Below are positions 1 through 4,847 of a stretch of DNA of 5,802 nucleotides, one piece after another. Under the pieces are notes generated by a model. The model was given only the letters and a program-made list of their open reading frames with translations, did no database searches and had not been told where the DNA came from. The number at the start of each line of letters is the position of its first letter. Positions within the stretch are counted from its first letter, which is position 1. The stretch covers positions 1 through 5,802 of the forward strand of contig CANFOR010000179.1 in the NCBI GenBank assembly GCA_947448675.1, given 5' to 3'. The DNA is from Betaproteobacteria bacterium. GTDB lineage: Bacteria; Pseudomonadota; Gammaproteobacteria; Burkholderiales; Burkholderiaceae_C. The translations under genes and the position numbers were made by a program.

Positions 1-697
1 CAGCCGCCAGCCCGCCTATGTACATGTGTGCAGCAACGAAACCATCCACGGCGTCGAGTTCCACAGCCTGCCCGACTTGGCCAGCCTGGGTTGCGACGCG
101 CCACTGGTGATCGACTTTTCTTCGCACGTGGCCTCGCGCCCGGTGGACTGGACGCGTGTGGGCCTGGCCTTTGCGGGTGCGCAAAAAAACCTCGGGCCTG
201 CCGGCCTGACGCTGGTGGTGGTGCGCGAAGACTTGCTCGGCCGCGCCCTGGCCATCTGCCCCAGCGCCTTTGACTACGCCACCGTCGCCGCGCACGGCTC
301 GATGTACAACACGCCACCCACTTTTGCCATCTACATGGCGGGCCTGACTTTTGCATGGCTCAAGCAGCAGCGCGAAGGCAGCTACACGGGTGTGGCGGCC
401 ATGCAAGTGCGCAACACCGCCAAGGCCCAATTACTCTATGACTTTATCGACCAATCCAGCTTGTACAGCAACCCGGTTGCCACCAACTGTCGCTCGCGCA
501 TGAACGTCCCCTTTTTCTTGCGCGACGCCGCTTTGAACGAGGCCTTTTTAACGCACTGCAAAGCGCGTGGCCTGTTGCAACTCAAGGGCCACAAGTCGGT
601 CGGCGGCATGCGCGCCAGCATCTACAACGCCATGCCCTTGGCTGGGGTGCAAGCCCTGGTGAACGCCATGCAAGAATTTGAAGCACACCATGGCTAA
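1..697 (+). CDS. serC: Phosphoserine aminotransferase, 3' part (5' end outside the window)
   Basis: This is the C-terminal 231 codons (reading from base 2) of a PLP-dependent class V aminotransferase. It converts 3-phosphohydroxypyruvate plus glutamate to phosphoserine in cytosolic serine synthesis; in proteobacteria the same enzyme usually also acts in the DXP-dependent vitamin B6 pathway. The frame is open to the left edge and starts with AYVHVCSNETIHG, matching the AYVHYCPNETI region of E. coli SerC, so about 130 N-terminal residues are missing. The cofactor Asp is in PLVIDFSS (codon 113-115). The Schiff-base lysine is in AGAQKNLGPAG (codon 185-187). Also visible are GSMYNTPPTF, SRMNVPF and the C-terminal GHKSVGGMRASIYNAMPL block, ending in EFEAHHG. 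The stop TAA (695-697) lies within the start of pheA, an 8 bp overlap. GTG at 26 is an internal codon, not the real start. Nothing looks broken. Family assignment is secure. Confidence 0.97.
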   Translation, partial: SRQPAYVHVCSNETIHGVEFHSLPDLASLGCDAPLVIDFSSHVASRPVDWTRVGLAFAGAQKNLGPAGLTLVVVREDLLGRALAICPSAFDYATVAAHGSMYNTPPTFAIYMAGLTFAWLKQQREGSYTGVAAMQVRNTAKAQLLYDFIDQSSLYSNPVATNCRSRMNVPFFLRDAALNEAFLTHCKARGLLQLKGHKSVGGMRASIYNAMPLAGVQALVNAMQEFEAHHG

Positions 698-1784
698 AAC
701 ACCTCCCCATTCCTTGGCCGATCTGCGCGTTCGCATCGACGCCGTTGACGTGCAACTGCTGGGCTTGCTCAACCAACGCGCCGCATTGGCGGGCGAAGTG
801 GGCGAGATCAAACGCGCCGAGGGTTCGGCCGTGTTCCGCCCCGAGCGCGAGGCCCAGGTAATTGGCGGCTTGCAAAGCGCCAACCCCGGCCCGCTCAAAG
901 CCCAGCATGTGGCCACGATATGGCGCGAGGTGATGTCGGCCTGCCGCGCGCTCGAAGCACCCCAGCGCGTGGCCTATTTGGGCCCCGCAGGCACATTCAG
1001 CGAGCAAGCCGCACTGCAGTTTTTTGGTGCCAGCATTGAGCACATTCCTTGTGCCAATTTTGACCAGGTTTTTCATGCCGCCAGCTCGGGCGCTGCCGAC
1101 TTTGGCGTGGTGCCAGTAGAAAACAACAGCGCAGGCGTGGTCACACGATCGCTCGACCTGTTGCTGCACTCCCCCCTACACATCGTGGGCGAGGTGAGTT
1201 TACTGATTCGCCACCATTTGCTGCGCCAAAGCGACTCCTTGGCCGATATTGAAGCCGTCTACGCCCACCCGCAGGCCCTGGCCCAGTGCCAAGCCTGGCT
1301 CAGCACCCACTTGCCGCAAGCCGAGCGCCGTGCCGCCAGCAGCAATGCCGAAGGCGCGCGCCTGGCCAGCACCAACCCAGCCTGGGCCGGTATTGCCAGC
1401 GAACGCGCCGCCACCGAGTTTGGTTTGCACATTGCGGCACACGCGATCCAAGACGATGCTTTTAACCGCACCCGCTTTGCTGTGGTCTGCCTGCCCCAGA
1501 TACTCGGCGCGCCCGAGGCTTCGGGCAAAGACTGCGTGAGCTTGGTGGTGTCGGTGCCCAACCAGCCCGGCGCGGTGCACGACATCTTGGCACCGCTCAA
1601 AGCACACGGCGTTTCCATGACACGCTTTGAGTCGCGCCCAGCCCGCTCGGGCCAGTGGGAATACTATTTTTACATCGACCTGCAAGGCCACCCCAACCAG
1701 CCGCATCTAGCGGCTGCGCTGCAAGACTTGCAAAGCCTGTGTGCCTTCTACAAGGTACTGGGCACTTACCCCGTTAGCGAATAA
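690..1784 (+). CDS. pheA: Bifunctional chorismate mutase / prephenate dehydratase (P-protein)
   Basis: This 364-residue cytosolic enzyme converts chorismate to prephenate and then to phenylpyruvate for phenylalanine synthesis. An AroQ-type chorismate mutase domain covers about residues 8-90, with the expected basic residues in LRVRID (R13), NQR (R30), GEIKR (K41) and FRPERE (R53, E54). The prephenate dehydratase domain (about 93-270) opens with RVAYLGPAGTFSEQAAL and carries VPVENNSAGVV and the catalytic NRTRF motif (T261-R262-F263). A C-terminal ACT domain (about 282-360) has NQPGAV and FESRP (E314-P317), which match the GAL and ESRP phenylalanine-binding motifs of E. coli PheA, so feedback inhibition by phenylalanine is likely. 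ATG at 690 was chosen because it begins MAKTPPHSLADLR just ahead of the mutase helix; a TTG at 678 in frame would add four residues. A weak GAAG (680-683) precedes it. The start overlaps the serC stop (ATGGCTAA), suggesting coupled translation. Length fits the family. Confidence 0.96.
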   Translation: MAKTPPHSLADLRVRIDAVDVQLLGLLNQRAALAGEVGEIKRAEGSAVFRPEREAQVIGGLQSANPGPLKAQHVATIWREVMSACRALEAPQRVAYLGPAGTFSEQAALQFFGASIEHIPCANFDQVFHAASSGAADFGVVPVENNSAGVVTRSLDLLLHSPLHIVGEVSLLIRHHLLRQSDSLADIEAVYAHPQALAQCQAWLSTHLPQAERRAASSNAEGARLASTNPAWAGIASERAATEFGLHIAAHAIQDDAFNRTRFAVVCLPQILGAPEASGKDCVSLVVSVPNQPGAVHDILAPLKAHGVSMTRFESRPARSGQWEYYFYIDLQGHPNQPHLAAALQDLQSLCAFYKVLGTYPVSE

Positions 1785-2659
1785 TGTTTGAACAATTAGG
1801 CCTGATCGGCTGCGGCCTCATGGGCGGCTCTTTTGCTCTGGCCATGAAAAAAGCCGGGCTTGTCAAGCGCGTGGTGGGCTACAGCAAGTCCCCCTCCACT
1901 ACCGAACGCGCGCGCAGCATGGGCGTGATCGACAGCGAGGCACCCTCGGCCCTGCAAGCGGTGTCGGGCTCGGACATCGTTTTGCTGGCCGTGCCCGTGG
2001 CGGCGACCGAAGCCACGCTCAAAGCCATTCGGCATTTGATCACGCCCAACATGCTCATCATGGACGTGGGCTCGACCAAGCGCAATGTGGTAGACGCCGC
2101 GCGCCGCGTGCTGCGCGACCAAGTCGGCGTGTTTGTGCCCGCCCACCCGATTGCGGGCAAAGAGCAGTCGGGCGTGGAGCATGCCGACGCCGACCTGTAC
2201 GCAGGCAAACAACTCATCCTCACGCCAATCGAGCGCACGCTCACGGTGCAATTGCAAAAAGCCCAAGAGCTGTGGACGGCCCTGGGCTGCCATGTGCTGA
2301 AAATGTCGCCCGAATCGCACGACGCCGCCTACGCGGCCGTGAGCCATTTGCCGCATTTGATCGCCTTTGCCTTGATGAACGCCATATCGAGTCAAGAGCA
2401 TGGGCGCGACTACCTGTCACTGGCAGGCCCAGGCTTTAGAGACTTCACCCGCATTGCCGCCAGCGACCCGACCATGTGGCGCGATGTGCTGATCGCCAAC
2501 CGAGAAGAGCTGCTCGCGCAAAGCAAAATCTTCCAGCGCAATTTGCAAAAATTTGAGCAACTCATTGCCAGCGACAACTACGAGTTGCTCGAAGGCATGA
2601 TCGAACAAGCCAGCCAAACCCGTGCCCACTGGCGCATGAGTGGTGGCAAGAAAAACTAA
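1784..2659 (+). CDS. tyrA: Prephenate (or arogenate) dehydrogenase
   Basis: This 291-residue cytosolic enzyme oxidatively decarboxylates prephenate to 4-hydroxyphenylpyruvate for tyrosine synthesis. The N-terminal Rossmann fold shows G9-C-G11-LM-G14 (GxGxxG), then DVGSTK near residue 95. The putative catalytic histidine is H121 in HPIAGKEQSG. The helical substrate domain has SHLPHL (H188, H191) and GPGFRDFTRIAASDPTMW, whose arginines (R219/R223) match the prephenate-binding arginine region of known TyrA proteins. There is no fused chorismate mutase and no ACT domain, so this is the compact single-domain type rather than the E. coli T-protein. The residues after the second beta strand are GYSKS, without the Asp typical of strictly NAD+-specific enzymes. 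The ATG shares one base with the pheA stop (TAATG) and has no clear Shine-Dalgarno sequence, which points to translational coupling. Prephenate versus arogenate preference cannot be decided from sequence. Confidence 0.95.
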   Translation: MFEQLGLIGCGLMGGSFALAMKKAGLVKRVVGYSKSPSTTERARSMGVIDSEAPSALQAVSGSDIVLLAVPVAATEATLKAIRHLITPNMLIMDVGSTKRNVVDAARRVLRDQVGVFVPAHPIAGKEQSGVEHADADLYAGKQLILTPIERTLTVQLQKAQELWTALGCHVLKMSPESHDAAYAAVSHLPHLIAFALMNAISSQEHGRDYLSLAGPGFRDFTRIAASDPTMWRDVLIANREELLAQSKIFQRNLQKFEQLIASDNYELLEGMIEQASQTRAHWRMSGGKKN

Positions 2660-2671
2660 ACCGCTCCTGCC

Positions 2672-4693
2672 ATGTTTGCCAACCCTTTTCTCGACCTGCC
2701 GCACTTGGTAGCGGCAGGCGGTAGCGTCAAGCTGCCAGGTTCTAAAAGTATCTCCAATCGGGTCTTGCTTTTGGCCGCGCTCAGCCGTGGCCGCACCCGC
2801 GTGCACGACCTGCTCGACTCTGACGACACCCGCGTCATGCTGAGCGCTTTGCGCGCGCTGGGCTGCGGTGTAGAGCAGCAAGGCACGGTGGTCGACATTG
2901 TCGGCCTGGGCGGGCGATGGGCTACACCGCAGGCCAAGCTCTTCATGGGCAATGCCGGCACCGCCATGCGCCCATTAACGGCGGCCCTGGCCCTGCTGGG
3001 CGGCGAGTTTGAGCTCAGCGGCGTGGCCCGCATGCACGAGCGGCCGATTGGCGACCTGGTCGACGCACTGCGCCAACTCGGTTGCGACATTGAATACCTG
3101 GGCAATGAAGGCTACCCACCCCTGCGCATTGGCCAACCTGCGCTGCGCATTGACGCACCGATTCGCGTGCGCGGGGATGTGTCGAGCCAGTTCCTCACCG
3201 CTTTGCTAATGGCTCTGCCACTGGTTGCTGAAAAGGATATAGAGATCGAAGTGGTGGGCGAGCTGATCTCCAAGCCTTATATTGAAATCACGCTGAATTT
3301 GCTGGCGCGTTTTGGCATTGCGGTGCGGCGCCCCACTGGCCCAGACCGTTGGCAGCGTTTTACCATTCCAGCGGGCAGCAGCTACCAGTCGCCGGGTGAC
3401 ATCCATGTCGAGGCCGATGCTTCATCTGCTAGCTATTTTATAGCGCTCGGCGCACTATCGGCGAGCGTTGCAGGCCATATTGGCATTACCATCGAGGGTG
3501 TGGGCGCGGACTCTATTCAAGGCGATATTCGCTTTGTGCAAGCCGCCGAACAAATGGGTGCCAGGGTAACAAGCGGCCCCAATTGGCTGCACATTGCACG
3601 CGGCGCCTGGCCTCTCCATGCCATTGACCTCGATTGCAACCACATCCCCGACGCGGCCATGACGCTCGCCGTCATGGCGCTTTATGCCAAGGGCACCAGC
3701 ACCCTGCGCAACATCGCTAGTTGGCGCGTCAAAGAAACCGACCGCATTGCCGCCATGGCCCGCGAGCTGCGCAAGCTCGGTGCTGTGGTGGAAGAAGGCG
3801 CAGACTACCTGCGCATCACGCCGCCCGCCAGTGCGGCGCATTGGCAACGTGCCAGCATCCACACCTATGACGACCACCGCGTGGCCATGTGCTTTGCACT
3901 CGCCGCCTTCAACCCGGCGGGCTTGGCGGTGCGCATTGAAGACCCGCAATGCGTGGCCAAAACCTTTCCCGATTATTTTGAGAGCCTGTTCAGCTTGGTG
4001 CAAGCACGCAGCGTTCCGGTCGTGTGCATCGACGGCCCCACCGCCTCGGGCAAAGGCACGCTGGCCGCAGTGCTGGCGCAGCGCCTGGGCTACCACTTCC
4101 TCGACTCCGGCGCGCTCTACCGCGTCACCGGCTTAGCCGCTCGGCAGGCAGGGCTCGCACCCGAGGCCCCAAACGAAGCCGCCATTGCCGCCCTGGCCCG
4201 CGCCTTGCCCCTGCAATTTGTCGGCGCGCAGGTGCTGCTGGCAGGAGTGGATGTGAGCGAGCCGATTCGCAGCGAGGCCGCAGGCATGGACGCCTCGCGC
4301 GTCTCCGCCCTGCCCGCCGTGCGCGCCGCCCTCATCGCTTTGCAGCACAGCTTTTGCCAACTGCCTGGCTTAGTGGCCGATGGGCGCGACATGGGCACGG
4401 TGATTTTTCCGCAAGCACCGCTCAAGGTATACCTCACCGCCAGCGCAGAAAAACGTGCCCAGCGGCGCTATAAGCAATTGATTTCAAAGGGAATTTCAAC
4501 TACAATCGACGCTCTTCGGGCAGATTTAGAGGCCCGCGACGCCAGAGACAGCTCTCGCAACGCAGCGCCCCTCAAACCCGCCCCAGACGCTTTGCTGCTG
4601 GACAACTCCGCGCTTTCGATTGAAGAATCGGTAGCAACGGTGCTGAACTGGTGGCAAAGCAAACAAGGTTTTGGGGTCGTCCCCAAGCTTTGA
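2672..4693 (+). CDS. aroA-cmk: Fused EPSP synthase (AroA) and cytidylate kinase (Cmk)
   Basis: One uninterrupted 673-codon frame encodes two cytosolic enzymes. Residues 1 to about 443 are 3-phosphoshikimate 1-carboxyvinyltransferase, which makes EPSP from shikimate-3-phosphate and PEP. Motifs are LPGSKSISNR (K25, S26, R30), NAGTAMRPL (N94-L102, with G96 and P101 as in class I enzymes), IPDAAMT (catalytic D327), KETDR (E355), YDDHRVAM and AKTFPDYF. Residues from about 447 to 673 are cytidylate kinase, phosphorylating CMP/dCMP: P-loop DGPTASGKGT (454-463), LDSGALYR (D478-R484), ADGRDMGTVIFP (D570, R572, D573) and RDARDSSR (622-629) followed by PLKPAPDALLLDN. The joint is only a few residues (LVQARS), with no recognisable linker. 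Both halves keep their key residues and usual lengths, so both should be active. Such fusions are known in Burkholderiales. The ATG follows tyrA by 12 bp without a clear Shine-Dalgarno sequence. A promoter for rpsA appears to lie within the cmk part. Confidence 0.96.
   Translation: MFANPFLDLPHLVAAGGSVKLPGSKSISNRVLLLAALSRGRTRVHDLLDSDDTRVMLSALRALGCGVEQQGTVVDIVGLGGRWATPQAKLFMGNAGTAMRPLTAALALLGGEFELSGVARMHERPIGDLVDALRQLGCDIEYLGNEGYPPLRIGQPALRIDAPIRVRGDVSSQFLTALLMALPLVAEKDIEIEVVGELISKPYIEITLNLLARFGIAVRRPTGPDRWQRFTIPAGSSYQSPGDIHVEADASSASYFIALGALSASVAGHIGITIEGVGADSIQGDIRFVQAAEQMGARVTSGPNWLHIARGAWPLHAIDLDCNHIPDAAMTLAVMALYAKGTSTLRNIASWRVKETDRIAAMARELRKLGAVVEEGADYLRITPPASAAHWQRASIHTYDDHRVAMCFALAAFNPAGLAVRIEDPQCVAKTFPDYFESLFSLVQARSVPVVCIDGPTASGKGTLAAVLAQRLGYHFLDSGALYRVTGLAARQAGLAPEAPNEAAIAALARALPLQFVGAQVLLAGVDVSEPIRSEAAGMDASRVSALPAVRAALIALQHSFCQLPGLVADGRDMGTVIFPQAPLKVYLTASAEKRAQRRYKQLISKGISTTIDALRADLEARDARDSSRNAAPLKPAPDALLLDNSALSIEESVATVLNWWQSKQGFGVVPKL
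3428..3444 (+). repeat. Palindrome GCTAT-TTT-ATAGC inside aroA
   Basis: Bases 3432-3444 form a perfect 5 bp inverted repeat around TTT, preceded by GCTA. It resembles the element in the rpsA leader read on the other strand (both contain TTTTATAGC). It encodes A-S-Y-F-I-A within the conserved DASSASYF block of EPSP synthase, using TAT, TTT and the uncommon ATA codon. It may be no more than chance, because the amino acids are conserved for their own reasons. Confidence 0.3.
4478..4506 (+). promoter_or_regulatory. Probable sigma-70 promoter inside cmk, driving rpsA
   Basis: A -35 box TTGATT (4478-4483, 4 of 6 consensus bases) is followed by a 17 nt spacer and a -10 box TACAAT (4501-4506, 5 of 6). 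Transcription would start near 4511-4514, giving a leader of about 335 nt before rpsA. The element sits in cmk codons for LISKGISTTID, a run of AT-rich codons (ATT, TCA, GGA, ATT, TCA, ACT, ACA) unlike the GC-rich codon use on both sides. That suggests the DNA here is held for a second function. Promoters for rpsA located in or near cmk are known in E. coli. This one is inferred from sequence only. Confidence 0.65.
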
Positions 4694-4747
4694 AAGGCCC
4701 GCTGGCCCCCTGTCGCGCTGCATGCGCACTGGACTGGCGGATTTTTA

Positions 4748-4777
4748 ACCAAACCGCGCTAACGCGCACCAAACCGC
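4748..4777 (+). repeat. 10 bp direct repeat ACCAAACCGC, 20 bp period
   Basis: ACCAAACCGC occurs at 4748-4757 and exactly again at 4768-4777. The 20 bp offset is close to two turns of the DNA helix. Between the copies is GCGCTAACGCGC (4756-4767), itself an inverted repeat with 4 bp arms, partly overlapping the first copy. The repeat lies 71 bp before the rpsA start and downstream of the probable cmk-internal promoter. It could be a protein-binding site or a remnant of a small duplication; no function can be assigned. Confidence 0.5.
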
Positions 4778-4784
4778 CGTATAC

Positions 4785-4802
4785 AGCTATAAAAACAGTA
4801 GC
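4785..4802 (+). repeat. Imperfect palindrome AGCTAT...GTAGC in the rpsA leader
   Basis: The sequence GCTAT-AAAAACA-GTAGC (4786-4802) is an imperfect inverted repeat with GCTA/TAGC arms around an A-rich core. It resembles a short element, GCTAT plus an A/T core plus (A/G)TAGC, that I recall as frequent between genes in Comamonadaceae. A related copy on the other strand lies in aroA at 3428-3444. TATAAA (4788-4793) looks like a -10 box but has no -35 partner at the right distance. Confidence 0.45.
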
Positions 4803-4815
4803 AATCCCGCTGCTG
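4796..4815 (+). promoter_or_regulatory. Predicted hairpin in the rpsA mRNA leader
   Basis: In RNA, CAGUAGC (4796-4802) can pair with GCUGCUG (4809-4815) to form a 7 bp stem including one G-U pair, with a six-base loop (AAUCCC). The same GTAGCA (4798-4803) is also perfectly complementary to TGCTAC (4831-4836), which touches the rpsA Shine-Dalgarno sequence. These pairings exclude one another, so the leader may switch between two forms. This is read by eye, without folding energies. Confidence 0.4.
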
Positions 4816-4836
4816 GAACACTGCCTTACGTGCTAC

Positions 4837-4841
4837 AGGAA
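4837..4841 (+). promoter_or_regulatory. Ribosome binding site of rpsA
   Basis: AGGAA ends six bases before the rpsA ATG at 4848, a normal spacing. It is the clearest Shine-Dalgarno sequence at any start in the window and supports ATG 4848 as the start. It directly follows TGCTAC (4831-4836), which can pair with an upstream leader segment. Confidence 0.75.
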
Positions 4842-4847
4842 ACCCTC

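Larger units (their letters stand above)
4694..4847 (+). other. Non-coding rpsA leader between aroA-cmk and rpsA
   Basis: These 154 bp hold no convincing gene. They contain a 10 bp direct repeat, a GCTAT...GTAGC element, a possible hairpin and the rpsA ribosome binding site. Two small GC inverted repeats (4696-4707, GGCC/GGCC; 4715-4727, GCGC/GCGC) are present, but neither is followed directly by a T run, so I see no rho-independent terminator; readthrough from aroA-cmk into rpsA is likely. Frames that stay open across here, such as one from 4651, run into the rpsA coding region out of frame and look like shadows. In enterobacteria the rpsA leader folds into hairpins through which S1 represses its own translation; whether that holds here is unknown. 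Confidence 0.7.

Noticed and set aside
678..692. TTG at 678 as the pheA start
   Set aside because: ATG at 690 is a stronger codon and fits the normal N-terminus; the TTG would add only MKHT.
1796..2401. 201-codon - strand frame opposite tyrA, and similar frames opposite pheA and aroA
   Set aside because: Antisense shadows of genes with clear motifs; no domain recognised and no convincing start signals.
3215..3243. Promoter-like CTGCCA/TATAGA in a more AT-rich part of aroA
   Set aside because: Only 4 of 6 matches in each box and no gene start downstream that would need it.
4696..4746. Possible terminator after aroA-cmk (GGCC/GGCC and GCGC/GCGC repeats, then TTTTT at 4742-4746)
   Set aside because: The arms are only 4 bp and the T run starts 14 bases after the nearer repeat, too far for an intrinsic terminator.
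4788..4793. TATAAA as a -10 box for a second rpsA promoter
   Set aside because: No -35-like hexamer occurs 16-18 bases upstream, and the bases are part of the palindromic repeat.
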